A DNA stretch of 64,000 bases from Streptomyces albus subsp. albus (GTDB taxonomy: Bacteria > Actinomycetota > Actinomycetes > Streptomycetales > Streptomycetaceae). Positions within the stretch are counted from its first letter, which is position 1. Every line of letters starts with the position of its first letter. The translations under genes and the position numbers were made by a program. Shown here piece by piece: positions 35,185 through 44,723 of the stretch. The notes under the pieces are model-generated. The model was not told the origin of the DNA. It ran no database searches and worked only from the letters and a program-made list of their open reading frames with translations. The DNA lies in contig NZ_JOID01000015.1 of the NCBI RefSeq assembly GCF_000719865.1, forward strand, positions 248,001 through 312,000, in the 5' to 3' direction.

Positions 35185-35717
35185 GCGGCCACGTTCGCGC
35201 GGGTCGCGCAGCGGTCCGAGCAGTACCGCCGCGAGCGGTTGGTCGAGGTGTCCAGGTAGGCGTTGCGGCAGGGGGCGGCCCGGCAGATGCCCAGCCGGTC
35301 GGCGCCGTGCTCGGTGAGGTGGAAGGCCAGGCCCATGGAGGCGGTGGCGGCGTAGTCGGCGGTGGCGTTGGCCGCGTGGTCGGCGATGTGCAGATGCCAG
35401 TCGGGGCGTCCGTCGGCGTCGCGCAGGGCGTGCCCGGAGATCTGCGGGCTGACGGGGAACTCCATCAGCAGGGCGTTGAGGAGGCCCACCGCCAGGGCCT
35501 CGTCACCGGCGTCCGCCGCCTCGAAGACCGCGCGGAACCGGGCCCGCACCGACCGGAGCCGGGTGACGTCCGCCTCGTTCGCGCGGCGCGCCGTCTGCCG
35601 GCCGGGGCCGAACAGCGCGCGCACCGCCTCGACGGAGGTGAGCCCGTCCTTGCCGCGCGCCGGTTCCTCGGTGTTGACCAGGCGCACCGCGAAATCCGAG
35701 TAGTAGGCCAGTTCCAC
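35061..35717 (-). CDS. CGNR zinc-finger protein (ABATE domain)
   Basis: The 218-residue protein has an N-terminal ABATE (DUF1470) domain and a C-terminal CGNR zinc finger ([14 protein letters not shown]...[18 protein letters not shown]). These proteins are presumed stress-linked transcription regulators. GTG 35717 follows AAGGAATTCC. The last 40 or so residues after the finger are encoded opposite the end of sodX, an unusual tail-to-tail overlap. Confidence 0.85.
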   Translation of the reverse strand: MELAYYSDFAVRLVNTEEPARGKDGLTSVEAVRALFGPGRQTARRANEADVTRLRSVRARFRAVFEAADAGDEALAVGLLNALLMEFPVSPQISGHALRDADGRPDWHLHIADHAANATADYAATASMGLAFHLTEHGADRLGICRAAPCRNAYLDTSTNRSRRYCSDRCATRANVAAYRARKRLESARTDRAAADGRADGTGRTAETIHDSSAAGDR

Positions 35718-36054
35718 GGAATTCCTTAATGGTTGGGGCGGGGCGGGCGGTCCGGGACGGGGCAGGGGCGGGCGCCGGCCGCGCGGTGCCCCCGTGGCGG
35801 CCGGGCCCGGTCTCAGGCGGCCGCGGCCCTCCGGGCGGCCGTGGCGGGTGCCGCTGCCGCGCGGCAGTGGCCGGCCGTCCGGTCCGCGCGGTACGGGAAG
35901 TATCACGGACCCGCGCGCTCCGGCGGTCACGGCGCCTCTCCGGAGCCGGGGCGGGGCCATGGCCGGGGGAGCCGGCAGCGGACACGCGGAGGCGGTACGG
36001 ACCCCCGGTCCGTACCGCCTCCGTCCGCTGTCCGCACTCCCGTGGAGCCCTTGC
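35718..36054. other. 337-base gap with the transporter operon terminator
   Basis: The gap holds the large hairpin at 35977-36030 and the CGNR-gene promoter, which I cannot place. Otherwise only GC-rich sequence is seen. Confidence 0.55.
35977..36030 (-). terminator. Terminator of the amino-acid ABC transporter operon
   Basis: A perfect 15-bp stem (35988-36002 with 36008-36022, GGAGGCGGTACGGAC and complement) is extended by a second CAGCGGAC/GTCCGCTG pairing across a small bulge. It begins 25 bases after the ATPase stop codon. Confidence 0.85.
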
Positions 36055-36834
36055 TCAGAGCACCTTGGAGAGGAAGGACTTGGTGCGCTCGTGCTGCGGG
36101 TTGGTCAGGACGTCGCGCGGGTTGCCGGACTCGACCACCACACCGTCGTCCATGAAGACGATCGAGTCGCCCACCTCGCGGGCGAAGCCCATCTCATGGG
36201 TGACGACGACCATCGTCATGCCCTCCTCGGCCAATCCCCGCATGACGTCGAGGACCTCGCCGACCAGCTCGGGGTCGAGCGCCGAGGTGGGCTCGTCGAA
36301 GAGCATCAGCTTGGGCTCCATGGCGAGCGCCCGGGCGATCGCCACCCGCTGCTGCTGTCCGCCGGAGAGCTGGGAGGGGTAGTTGCCGGTCTTGTCGCCG
36401 AGGCCGACCCGGTCCAGCAGCTTGCGCGCCCGCTCGCGGGCGACCGCCTTGGACTCCCGCTTGACCTGGACGGGCGCCTCCATGACGTTCTCCAGCGCCG
36501 TCATGTGCGGGAAGAGGTTGAAGCGCTGGAAGACCATGCCGATGTCGCGGCGCTGGGCGGCGACCTCGCGCTCCTTCAGCTCGTAGAGCTTGTCGCCCTT
36601 CTGGCGGTAGCCGACCAGCCGGCCGTCGACGTAGAGGCGGCCCGCGTTGATCTGCTCCAGGTGGTTGATGCAGCGCAGGAAGGTGGACTTGCCGGAGCCG
36701 GACGGGCCGACCAGGCAGAAGACCTCGCGCGGCGCCACCTCCAGGTCGATCCCCTTGAGCACATGGGTGTGCCCGAAGGACTTGTGGACCTGCTCGGCCT
36801 TCACCATCGGGTGCTTGTTCACGGCGGTGCTCAT
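36055..36834 (-). CDS. Polar amino-acid ABC transporter, ATP-binding protein
   Basis: The 259-residue ATPase has Walker [10 protein letters not shown] (about 43), Q-loop [12 protein letters not shown], signature [15 protein letters not shown], Walker [14 protein letters not shown] and the switch His in VVTHEMGFA. It is of the GlnQ/GluA type. ATG 36834 overlaps the permease stop (ATGA). It powers uptake with the permease and lipoprotein encoded upstream. Confidence 0.93.
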   Translation of the reverse strand: MSTAVNKHPMVKAEQVHKSFGHTHVLKGIDLEVAPREVFCLVGPSGSGKSTFLRCINHLEQINAGRLYVDGRLVGYRQKGDKLYELKEREVAAQRRDIGMVFQRFNLFPHMTALENVMEAPVQVKRESKAVARERARKLLDRVGLGDKTGNYPSQLSGGQQQRVAIARALAMEPKLMLFDEPTSALDPELVGEVLDVMRGLAEEGMTMVVVTHEMGFAREVGDSIVFMDDGVVVESGNPRDVLTNPQHERTKSFLSKVL

Positions 36835-37829
36835 ACGGTGGTACCCCCCACCCGGCTCGGTGTGCGGAAGGAGCCCAGGTTCTTCCTGATCTTCTGCAGC
36901 GGAGTGGGCGGCAGGGTGCGGGTCGAGCCGCGCTGGAAATACCGCTCCAGGTAGTACTGGCCGATGCTGAAGACCGTGGTCAGGGCCAGATACCAGAGGG
37001 TGGCGACGATCAGCAGCTCCATCACCGCGAGGTTGCGGGAGTAGATCGTGCTGGCCTCCTTGAGCAGCTCCGGGTACTGGATGGCGAATGCCAGCGACGA
37101 GGTCTTGAGCATGTTGATGAACTCGTTGCCGGTCGGTGGGATGATCACCCGCATGGCCTGCGGCAGCACGATCCGCCGCATGGTGCGGGGGCCGGTCATG
37201 CCGAGGGCGTGGGCCGCCTCGGTCTGGCCCTCGTCCACCGACTGGATGCCCGCACGGCTGATCTCGGCCATGTAGGCGGCCTCGTTCAGGCCCAGGCCCA
37301 GCAGGGCGGCGAGGAACGGCGTCATGACGTCGTTCATCTCGTCGCGGTAGAAGCCGAGGTCCAGGATCGGGAAGACCAGCGCGAGGTGGTACCAGAGCAT
37401 GAGCTGGACGAGGACGGGCGTGCCGCGGAAGAACCAGATGTAGCCCCAGGCGACGGAGGACATCACGGGGTTCTTCGACAGGCGCATCACCGCGAGGAGC
37501 GTGCCGAGCACGACGCCCAGGAGCATCGCGAGCACGGTGATCTTCAGGGTGTTCCAAGCACCGGTGAGGATGGTCCGGTAGGTGAGGTAGTCCGGGACCG
37601 TGGGCCAGTGGATCTCGGCGTTCGCGAACGCCAGGCCCAGCAAGGCTAGCAGACCCAGCACGATCGCGGCGCTGATCCAGCGGCCGTAGTGGCGTACCGG
37701 GATGGCCTTGACGGCCTGGGGTGGGGTCGGGGAGCCGGCGGTGGCCGGTCCGCCGGAGCCGTCCCCGGCGGTGTCGTCCTTGGATATCGACACCGCCGGA
37801 CCCGGCACCTTGTCATGGGGTTCTGACAC
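36831..37829 (-). CDS. Polar amino-acid ABC transporter, permease
   Basis: The 332-residue protein has a cytosolic Gly/Pro-rich N-terminus of about 48 residues, five or so membrane helices and the EAA loop [24 protein letters not shown] contacting the ATPase. Only one permease gene is present, so the channel is probably a homodimer. It starts at GTG 37829 with AAAGG upstream. Confidence 0.92.
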   Translation of the reverse strand: MSEPHDKVPGPAVSISKDDTAGDGSGGPATAGSPTPPQAVKAIPVRHYGRWISAAIVLGLLALLGLAFANAEIHWPTVPDYLTYRTILTGAWNTLKITVLAMLLGVVLGTLLAVMRLSKNPVMSSVAWGYIWFFRGTPVLVQLMLWYHLALVFPILDLGFYRDEMNDVMTPFLAALLGLGLNEAAYMAEISRAGIQSVDEGQTEAAHALGMTGPRTMRRIVLPQAMRVIIPPTGNEFINMLKTSSLAFAIQYPELLKEASTIYSRNLAVMELLIVATLWYLALTTVFSIGQYYLERYFQRGSTRTLPPTPLQKIRKNLGSFRTPSRVGGTTV

Positions 37830-37870
37830 GGAGGGTTACCTTTGCTGGGGAGCTGTGCGGTTCCGGAGGC

Positions 37871-38818
37871 TCACTTGCCGCCGTTGACGGTCGCCTCTTC
37901 CACCGCGCCGTTGGTGACTTCCCACTTCTCCAGGACCTTCTGGTACTCGCCGTTCTTGATGACGGCGTCGACGGCGGCCTTGATCGCGTCGCGCAGCTCG
38001 GTGTTCTTCTTGCTCACGGCGATGCCGTACGGGGCGGCGTCGATCTGCTCGCCGACGACCTCGAAGTCCTTGCCGCCCCCGGAGGTCTTCGCGTTGTACG
38101 CGGCCACCGGGAAGTCGTTGATGTCCGCGACGGCGCGGCCCTGCTTGACCTGCAGCAGCGCCTCGGTGTCCTTTTCGAAGTCGAGGATCTTGATCGGCTT
38201 GTCGCACTTCTTGCTCTGCGCCTTCGCCAGGTCCTCGTTGGCGGTGCCGCGCTGGAGGGCCACGGTCTCGCCGCAGAGGTCGTCCAGGGACTTGATGCCC
38301 TCCGGGTTGCCCTTCTTGACGAGGATGGAGGAGCCGGCCCGGAAGTAGTCGACGAAGTCGGCGCCGTCGCCGACCTTCTTGTCGCCGTCCTTGCCCTCCT
38401 GGCGCTCCTTGGTGTCCGTCATCGCCGACATGATGATGTCGTGGCGGCCGGAGTTGAGACCGGTGACCAGACCGTCGAAGGTGCCGTTCTCGAACTCGAA
38501 CTCGACGCCGAGCTGCTTGCCGAGCGCCTCGGCGAGGTCCGGGTCGATCCCCGCGACCTGGTCCTTGTCGTCGTAGAACTCGACCGGGGCGTAGGCGATG
38601 TCCGAGCCGACCTTGATGACGCCCTTGTCCTGGATCTCCTTGGGGAGCTTGTCGAAGAGCGGGGCGTCGGATCCCTTGGTCTTCTTGTCGCCGCCGTCCG
38701 CGCCGTCGGTCTGGTCGCCGCAGGCGGTGAGGAGCAGGGCGCCCGCGACCGCTATCGCGCCGACGGCTGCTGTCCGTGATCTGCGGGCGGCCGGGCGGCG
38801 GGTGGGAGTAGCGGTCAT
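37871..38818 (-). CDS. Polar amino-acid ABC transporter, substrate-binding lipoprotein
   Basis: The 315-residue protein has a twin-basic N-terminus, a hydrophobic segment and the lipobox LLTACG (lipidated Cys about residue 33). The SBP_bac_3 fold follows (KVGSDIAYAPVEFYD, DLAEALGKQLGVEFEF). The ligand is probably glutamate, glutamine or another polar amino acid. GGAGGATCC sets ATG 38818. It is the first gene of the three-gene operon. Confidence 0.92.
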   Translation of the reverse strand: MTATPTRRPAARRSRTAAVGAIAVAGALLLTACGDQTDGADGGDKKTKGSDAPLFDKLPKEIQDKGVIKVGSDIAYAPVEFYDDKDQVAGIDPDLAEALGKQLGVEFEFENGTFDGLVTGLNSGRHDIIMSAMTDTKERQEGKDGDKKVGDGADFVDYFRAGSSILVKKGNPEGIKSLDDLCGETVALQRGTANEDLAKAQSKKCDKPIKILDFEKDTEALLQVKQGRAVADINDFPVAAYNAKTSGGGKDFEVVGEQIDAAPYGIAVSKKNTELRDAIKAAVDAVIKNGEYQKVLEKWEVTNGAVEEATVNGGK

Positions 38819-39340
38819 GGTGGGATCCTCCTGCGAGTGAGGGATGGAACTGCGGCCGGGCATACTCCTGCGAGTGCTGCGACCGTGGCTGATTAGGGCA
38901 TCTTGCCATCCGGACGGAACAGCACAGTCGGCAGTCGTGTCAAAATCGGATAACGGGCAATCCCCTTCGCGTACGGAATGGACACGGCCGAACACGCCGC
39001 CGTCGTGCGCCCAACGAGACCGGCATCACGGTTTCCCACCCCTGGCCGGTAAAAGCGCTGGTGAACGGCTTGATCCGGGCTTGACGACGCATCGTGCCGA
39101 GCCCAGATGCAAGGGAAGTCACTCGTATGAGCAACCGCTCGTCCGGTAGAAAAGACCCTTACACCCCTCACCCGGGGCTCAGGGCGCGTGTGCGGCGCGC
39201 CCGGCGTCCGTAACTCCCCCGCGCGCGGCTGCGGCCGCGGGCCGGCCAATCGCCGTCCGGGGCCGCGGACGCGGTGCCCGCTCGCGCCTCAACCCGGCGC
39301 GGCAACCCTCAACACTTTTCAGAATTAAGGGGTCAGAACA
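38819..39340. other. 522-base divergent promoter region
   Basis: No gene is supported. The region is AT-richer than its surroundings around 38940-39150. A TTGACA-like -35 on the minus strand (38943-38938) lies 120 bases before the lipoprotein gene, without a clear -10. TTGACG near 39081 points towards the malic enzyme gene. Promoters for both neighbours must lie here. Confidence 0.5.
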
Positions 39341-40546
39341 GTGGCAGCGGAGATCGTGAATCCTCGCAGCGACAGCGACACGGAGGGTGAAGAGCCCTTC
39401 GACCCGGCCTTCGCCCTGCACCGCGGCGGCAAGATGGCCGTGCAGGCGACCGTGCCCGTGCGCGACCGGGACGATCTGTCCCTCGCCTACACGCCCGGCG
39501 TCGCCAAGGTGTGCAGCGCCATCGCCGAGCAGCCGGAGCTGGTGTACGACTACACCTGGAAGTCGCAGGTCGTGGCGGTCGTCACCGACGGCAGCGCGGT
39601 CCTGGGGCTCGGTGACATCGGCCCGGAGGCGTCGCTGCCCGTGATGGAGGGCAAGGCGATCCTCTTCAAGCAGTTCGGCGGCGTGGACGCGGTGCCCATC
39701 GCCCTGGACTGCCGGGACGTGGACGAGATCGTCGACACCGTCGTCCGGTTCGCCCCCTCCTTCGGCGGCATCAACCTGGAGGACATCTCGGCCCCCCGCT
39801 GCTTCGAGGTGGAGCGCAGGCTGCAGGAGCGCCTCGACATCCCCGTCTTCCACGACGACCAGCACGGCACCGCCATCGTCACCCTGGCCGCCCTGCGCAA
39901 CGCCGCGAAGCTCACCGGCCGGTCGCTCGGGCAGCTGCGCGCGGTCATCTCCGGTGCCGGAGCGGCCGGTGTCGCCATCGCGAAGATCCTCATCGAGGCG
40001 GGGATCGGCGATGTGGCGGTCTGCGACCGCAAGGGCATCGTCTCGGCGGACCGGGACGACCTGACCGACGTCAAGCGGGACGTGGCCGGCTTCACCAACA
40101 AGGCGGGGCTGAGCGGTTCGCTGGAGTCCGCCCTCGACGGCGCGGATGTCTTCATCGGGGTCTCCGGCGGCACGGTCGCGGAGGCGGCCGTCTCCAAGAT
40201 GGCCGCGAACGCCATGATCTTCGCGATGGCCAACCCGGATCCGGAGATCCACCCGGAGATCGCGCACAAGTACGCGGCCGTGGTGGCCACCGGGCGCTCC
40301 GACTACCCGAACCAGATCAACAACGTGCTCGCCTTCCCCGGGATCTTCTCCGGCGCCCTCCAGGTGCGGGCCACGCGGATCACCGAGGGCATGAAGCTCG
40401 CGGCGGCCGAGGCGCTGGCCGCGGTGGTCGCGGACGAGCTCAGCGCCGACTGCGTGATCCCCTCGCCGTTCGACGAGCGGGTCGCCCCCGCCGTGACGGC
40501 CGCGGTGGCCGCGGCGGCCCGGGCCGAGGGCGTCGCCCGGCGCTAG
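39341..40546 (+). CDS. Malic enzyme, NAD-dependent short form
   Basis: The 401-residue enzyme oxidatively decarboxylates malate to pyruvate. It shows the Tyr-containing AYTPGVAKVC, the metal site FGGINLEDISAPRCFEVE, HDDQHGTAIV, a Rossmann ISGAGAAGVAIAKIL and ANPDPEI. The length fits the bacterial MaeB-like short form without the phosphotransacetylase domain. GTG 39341 follows AAGGGGTCAG. Cofactor preference is inferred from the family only. Confidence 0.92.
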   Translation: MAAEIVNPRSDSDTEGEEPFDPAFALHRGGKMAVQATVPVRDRDDLSLAYTPGVAKVCSAIAEQPELVYDYTWKSQVVAVVTDGSAVLGLGDIGPEASLPVMEGKAILFKQFGGVDAVPIALDCRDVDEIVDTVVRFAPSFGGINLEDISAPRCFEVERRLQERLDIPVFHDDQHGTAIVTLAALRNAAKLTGRSLGQLRAVISGAGAAGVAIAKILIEAGIGDVAVCDRKGIVSADRDDLTDVKRDVAGFTNKAGLSGSLESALDGADVFIGVSGGTVAEAAVSKMAANAMIFAMANPDPEIHPEIAHKYAAVVATGRSDYPNQINNVLAFPGIFSGALQVRATRITEGMKLAAAEALAAVVADELSADCVIPSPFDERVAPAVTAAVAAAARAEGVARR

Positions 40547-40730
40547 GTCCTGTCCGGGCGGGCTCCAGCTCTCGGGGCCCGGACTTCTGTGCCGTGGTGC
40601 CGCCTCGGGGGTGGCGCCACGGCGCCGGTGTGCCCCGGCGGGGGCGCTGCCCGGCCGGGCCGGGCCGCCGGTGGAAGGACGCGGCACGCGTCACACCCGT
40701 GTGTGGTTCCGTGGCCTCGTCCCGGCGATC

Positions 40731-40736
40731 TAGGGT
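40731..40736 (+). promoter_or_regulatory. Putative -10 box giving a leaderless mRNA
   Basis: TAGGGT, six bases and the ATG at 40743: the transcript would begin on the start codon. No ribosome-binding site is present, which supports the reading. Confidence 0.45.
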
Positions 40737-40742
40737 CGGATC

Positions 40743-41705
40743 ATGTTCGCCGCCTACGCAGCTCGTATCGACCGTGACCAGCCGCTCAACGGACTGGAAC
40801 TGGGTGAGCGCCCCGCGCCCACGGCCCGTTCCGGCTGGACGACCGTCAACGTCAAGGCCGCCTCGCTCAACCACCACGATCTGTGGTCCCTGCGCGGGGT
40901 CGGTCTCGGTGAGGAAGCCCTCCCCATGATCCTCGGCTGCGACGCGGCCGGGATCGACGAGGACGGCAACGAGGTGGTGATCCACTCCGTCATCGGCCAG
41001 AGCGGCCACGGGGTGGGCCCCAAGGAGCCGCGCTCCATCCTCACCGAGCGCTACCAGGGCACCTTCGCCGAGCAGGTCACCGTCCCCGCCTGGAACGTGC
41101 TGCCCAAGCCGAAGGAGCTCAGCTTCGAGGAGGCGGCCTGCCTGCCGACCGCCTGGCTGACCGCGTACCGGATGCTCTTCACCAACGCCGCTGTCCGCCC
41201 CGGCGACTCCGTCCTCGTGCAGGGCGCGGGCGGCGGTGTGGCCACGGCCGCGATCGTCCTCGGCCGGGCCGCCGGCCTGCGCGTCTACGCCACCAGCCGG
41301 GACGAGGCCAAGCGGGGGCGGGCGCTGGAGCTGGGCGCCCACGAGGCGTACGAGCCGGGCGCGCGGCTGCCGGAGCGGGTGGACGCGGTGATGGAGACGG
41401 TGGGCGCCGCCACCTGGTCGCACTCCGTCAAGTCCCTGAAGCCCGGCGGCACTCTCGTGATCTCCGGCGCGACCAGCGGGCCCAATCCGAAGAGCGCCGA
41501 GCTGACCCGGATCTTCTTCCTGGAGCTCAAGGTCGTCGGCTCGACGATGGGCAGCAAGGACGAGCTGGAGGACCTGCTCGCCTTCTGCGCCGGCGCGGGG
41601 GTGCGGCCCGTGATCGACTCCGTGCTGCCGCTGGACCGGGCGCGGGAGGGCTTCGAGAAGATGGCGGGCGGCGACCTCTTCGGCAAGATCGTGCTGACGG
41701 TCTGA
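40743..41705 (+). CDS. Medium-chain (MDR) zinc-type/quinone oxidoreductase
   Basis: The 320-residue NAD(P)H-dependent oxidoreductase has a GroES-like N-terminal half (SLNHHDLWSLRG, LGCDAAG) and a Rossmann half (VLVQGAGGGVATAAIVLGRAAG, about residue 158). Zinc-ligand cysteines of true alcohol dehydrogenases are missing, pointing to the quinone-oxidoreductase/enoyl-reductase side of the family. Substrate unknown. Confidence 0.87.
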   Translation: MFAAYAARIDRDQPLNGLELGERPAPTARSGWTTVNVKAASLNHHDLWSLRGVGLGEEALPMILGCDAAGIDEDGNEVVIHSVIGQSGHGVGPKEPRSILTERYQGTFAEQVTVPAWNVLPKPKELSFEEAACLPTAWLTAYRMLFTNAAVRPGDSVLVQGAGGGVATAAIVLGRAAGLRVYATSRDEAKRGRALELGAHEAYEPGARLPERVDAVMETVGAATWSHSVKSLKPGGTLVISGATSGPNPKSAELTRIFFLELKVVGSTMGSKDELEDLLAFCAGAGVRPVIDSVLPLDRAREGFEKMAGGDLFGKIVLTV

Positions 41706-41711
41706 ACACGG

Positions 41712-41750
41712 CCGCTGTGGCCGGCCGGAAGGAACGGCGGGCCACAGCGG
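41712..41750. terminator. Bidirectional terminator after the MDR gene
   Basis: CCGCTGTGGCC and GGCCACAGCGG form a perfect 11-bp stem between two convergent stop codons. Confidence 0.75.
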
Positions 41751-41765
41751 TCGGGGTGCTGCGGG

Positions 41766-42191
41766 TCAGCGACCGGAGACGTAGCCGATCACCGGGTCGC
41801 CGTGTACCTGGACGGCGCCGTTCGCGCCGTCACGTGCCACGGTCGCGAACTCCACGGCATTAGCGCTCCCCTCCGGGAAGTCGTAGTTGCACCAGGTGTT
41901 GCCGTTGTTCGCGCCGTCCGCGTCCTGGCACTCTCCCGTCCTCCCGTCCTGGGGGCCGCCGTGGAGCTGCCAGATGACGCCTACACGGAGTCCGTCAGCC
42001 ACCAAGTCCGCGACCGAGAAGCGGTCACCGTCGGAGTAGAAGCACGCGAATCCCGCCGATCCCCTAGGCAGGCTGCAGAATTGGGTGGTGTCGGCCGGAG
42101 CAGCGGGACGGGCCTGGGCTGTCGGGGCGGTTCCCAGCACACCGATCGAGGCGATGACCGCTCCGGCCGTCCACAGTGCACGTGCTCTCAT
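41766..42191 (-). CDS. Small secreted protein with four cysteines
   Basis: The 141-residue protein has a clear signal peptide (about residues 1-27, TAPTAQA before the cut). The mature part has four Cys (39, 50, 88, 101), enough for two disulfides, and a Gly/Asp/Asn-rich centre. It recalls small secreted inhibitor-like proteins of Streptomyces, but I do not recognise the family. Codon use is somewhat less GC-biased than its neighbours, which may indicate recent acquisition. Confidence 0.75.
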   Translation of the reverse strand: MRARALWTAGAVIASIGVLGTAPTAQARPAAPADTTQFCSLPRGSAGFACFYSDGDRFSVADLVADGLRVGVIWQLHGGPQDGRTGECQDADGANNGNTWCNYDFPEGSANAVEFATVARDGANGAVQVHGDPVIGYVSGR

Positions 42192-42482
42192 GTCGACTGT
42201 CCTCTCGTCTAGTTCGTGGTGTGGAGCTGTTCGGTGCAGGGCCGAGTGCCCGACGCAAGAGATCGAAACGAAAGGAACGAGCCATTACGCCGACCCCGCT
42301 GGAGGCTGGCGGGTGGTGACTTGTCGTCAGGATCGCGGTCTTCGTATGACACGCTCCGAGGCAGGTTTCGCTCCGGTGCTGTGCCGATCCGGTTCGGCTG
42401 GCCTCTGGCGCATACGGCGGCGGCCGGCCTCTTCAGCAGTCTGGAGAGGGCGGCCGCCGTGTCGTCCGTCGGCTGGGCGCGG

Positions 42483-43604
42483 TCAGGGGCCGGGGCGCAG
42501 GATGACTCCGATGCGGGCGGCCGCCGCGGAGAGATGGCGGCGGGCCTCCTTCAGCTGTTCCTCCGTCACACCGTGGTCGCGGGCCGCGTCGCGGATGTCG
42601 TCGCGGAAGCGGTCCAGCAGCCGCTCCAGATCGCGTGCGGGGTCCGCGGAGGGTTCCGGGGTCTCCCGGGCCCACTCGGGCTCCGGCGGGGCGGCGGTCT
42701 CCGAGACGGCGTCCGTACGCGGACTCGCGCCGCTCGGGCCCGTGCCGGGCGCCGTGGCCGCGCCGGTCCGCGGGCCCGTGCCGGGCGCCGCTTCCGCACC
42801 GGTGCCGGGCCGGCCGGGCGCGGAGCCCTCGGGGCCGCCGGGCCGGCCGCCCGAGAAGCGGTTGACCTCGCGGGTGATCTCCGCGAAGCCCTCCCGGACC
42901 GCGCGCTGCCAGTCGCCGGTCCGGATGTGCTCCTGCGTCTGGTCCTGGAGGCGGCGGGCGAGCCGCTGGATCTCCTCCACGACGAAGTCCTGGGCCTCCC
43001 GGGCCTGCCCGCCGGCGCGCCGGGCCCCCTGCTCGGCGCGGCGGCTCTCCTTCGCGGCGCGGTGCGCCTGCCGTTCCTTGGCGCGGCGGGTTTCCTCCTG
43101 CGCCCGCCGCCGGGCGTCCTGCGCGCCGGCCTTGCCGGGGCCGTCGGGGCCGTCGTCCCCGTACCCGCCGCCGTACTCGCCGTCGGTCGTGCGGCCGGTG
43201 CCGGAGGTGCGGGCCGTGCGGGCCCGTTCGGCCGCCGCGCGCATCTCGCGGCGCAGCTCGCTGGCCGAGCCCCGGACGTCCTCGCGGATCTCGGCGGCGA
43301 GGACCGCCACGGAGTCCCGGATCTCGCGCTCCAGGTCCGCCAGTTCCTCCTGGCGTCCGGCGAGTTCGTCCCGTCCGGCGCCGGTGAGGGTGTAGACCTT
43401 GCGGCCACCCTCGGTGGCGTGGCTGACGAGGCCCTCGCTCTCCAGCTTGGCGAGGCGCGGGTAGACGGTGCCGGCGGACGGCGCGTAAAGGCCCTGGAAG
43501 CGCTCCTCCAGGAGACGGATCACCTCGTAGCCGTGGCGCGGTGCCTCGTCCAGCAGCTTGAGCAGGTAGAGGCGGAGCCGGCCGTGGGCGAAGACGGGGG
43601 GCAT
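42483..43604 (-). CDS. PadR-family regulator with a long helical tail
   Basis: The 373-residue protein begins with a PadR winged helix (about residues 5-85: LYLLKLLDEAPRHGYEVIRLL, TVYPRLAKLESEGL). A very long Ala/Arg/Glu/Gln-rich, probably coiled-coil region with Pro/Gly linkers follows, and a C-terminal helix pair. Most PadR proteins have 100-200 residues, so the tail is unusual. It begins one base after the stop of the upstream DUF4097 gene, so the two form an operon, likely autoregulated through the repeats at 44654-44687. Confidence 0.85.
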   Translation of the reverse strand: MPPVFAHGRLRLYLLKLLDEAPRHGYEVIRLLEERFQGLYAPSAGTVYPRLAKLESEGLVSHATEGGRKVYTLTGAGRDELAGRQEELADLEREIRDSVAVLAAEIREDVRGSASELRREMRAAAERARTARTSGTGRTTDGEYGGGYGDDGPDGPGKAGAQDARRRAQEETRRAKERQAHRAAKESRRAEQGARRAGGQAREAQDFVVEEIQRLARRLQDQTQEHIRTGDWQRAVREGFAEITREVNRFSGGRPGGPEGSAPGRPGTGAEAAPGTGPRTGAATAPGTGPSGASPRTDAVSETAAPPEPEWARETPEPSADPARDLERLLDRFRDDIRDAARDHGVTEEQLKEARRHLSAAAARIGVILRPGP

Positions 43605-43605
43605 G

Positions 43606-44610
43606 TCAGAGCACCTTCTTGTCGTCCGCTGTGTGTGCGGTGTGCGCACTCTGCGCGGTGTCCGTGCCGTCCGCCCCGTCCGCCCCGTCCGGACCGGGCG
43701 CGCCGGCGGCGTTCCCCAGGCCGTCGCGAGGGCCCGCCCCGGGGTCCCGGCGGGGCGGCCGCACCCGGGCCGGGACCGGGTCCTCCTCGGCCCCCGGCGG
43801 GCGGCGGAGCAGCGCCATGGCGCCGGAGACGCTGGTGGCCCTGAGCTTGCCGCGGCCGTCACCGAGCCGGCCTTTGATCTTCTTGGCGCCCCAGTGGTCG
43901 GCGATGTCGAGATCGTCGAAGGCACAGGAGACGGCTCCGCTCGCGGTGTGCGCGTCGACCGTGGTGTCGGCCCGCCGCGGGAGGCGGACGGCGACCTCGC
44001 CGGAGATGGTGCTCAGCCGGACGTCCGTCTCCCGGCCGGCGGTGGCGAGGTCGATGACCATGTTGCCGCTGACCGTGTCGGCGCGTACGGAGCGGCCGGA
44101 GCCCTCGATGACGGTGAGGTCGCCGGAGACCGAGTTGAAGCGCAGATCGCCGGTGACGGACAGCGCCTCGACCCGGCCGGAGACGGTCTCGGCGCGGACC
44201 GGGCCGGCCAGTCCGGCGAGGGTGGTGTCCCCGGAGACGCCCCGGAGGTCCGTACCGCCGGAGACCCCGGAGACGACGGTGCCGGCGCCGACCGTCCCGA
44301 CCTTGACGCGGGTGCCGGCCGGGACGGTCACCGAGACGGTGGCCTCACGGTTCCGGCCCTTCCGGTCGAGCCACTTGAGGAAGCCCTGCCAGGGCAGGTC
44401 ATCATAGGCGATGGTCAGGGTGGAGTCCTCGTGGACGACGGTGAGGGGCGGCCCGTGCAGCTCGTCGATGTGGAGCCGGGCGGGGCCGGAGCCGTCCGTG
44501 CCGACGATGTTGACGTTGCCGCCCACCACGCGGACGTGGACGGCGGTGACGGGTGCGTCGAGGACGAACTTGCGCGCCTCGGTGACGGACCACTGGGACC
44601 GGGCTGGCAT
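43606..44610 (-). CDS. DUF4097 beta-helix protein
   Basis: The 334-residue protein has the repeating short beta-strand pattern of DUF4097/DUF4098 proteins (TVSGRVEALSVTGDLRFNSVSG, VSGNMVIDLATAG, TISGEVAVRLP), which form a right-handed beta-helix. An unstructured Pro/Gly/Asp-rich tail of about 60 residues follows. Members often sit next to PadR genes; their role is unknown. ATG 44610 is the first start of the frame after the operator region. Confidence 0.8.
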   Translation of the reverse strand: MPARSQWSVTEARKFVLDAPVTAVHVRVVGGNVNIVGTDGSGPARLHIDELHGPPLTVVHEDSTLTIAYDDLPWQGFLKWLDRKGRNREATVSVTVPAGTRVKVGTVGAGTVVSGVSGGTDLRGVSGDTTLAGLAGPVRAETVSGRVEALSVTGDLRFNSVSGDLTVIEGSGRSVRADTVSGNMVIDLATAGRETDVRLSTISGEVAVRLPRRADTTVDAHTASGAVSCAFDDLDIADHWGAKKIKGRLGDGRGKLRATSVSGAMALLRRPPGAEEDPVPARVRPPRRDPGAGPRDGLGNAAGAPGPDGADGADGTDTAQSAHTAHTADDKKVL

Positions 44611-44653
44611 GGGCCTGACCTGACCTTCCTCCGGGCGGACGGCAGCACGCAAC

Positions 44654-44687
44654 ATATCGCGTCTGTGGCAAGACACGATATATCGCG
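44654..44687 (-). promoter_or_regulatory. Putative PadR operator upstream of the DUF4097-padR operon
   Basis: Two copies of ATATCGCG (44654-44661 and 44680-44687) lie 26 bases apart, and the second overlaps the 10-bp palindrome CGATATATCG (44676-44685). Such AT-rich dyads are exceptional in this GC-rich DNA. The position, 44-77 bases before the operon start, fits autoregulation by the encoded PadR protein. Confidence 0.6.
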
Positions 44688-44723
44688 GATGGGGGAAGTC
44701 AACAGGCGCGAGCCACCGGCCGG

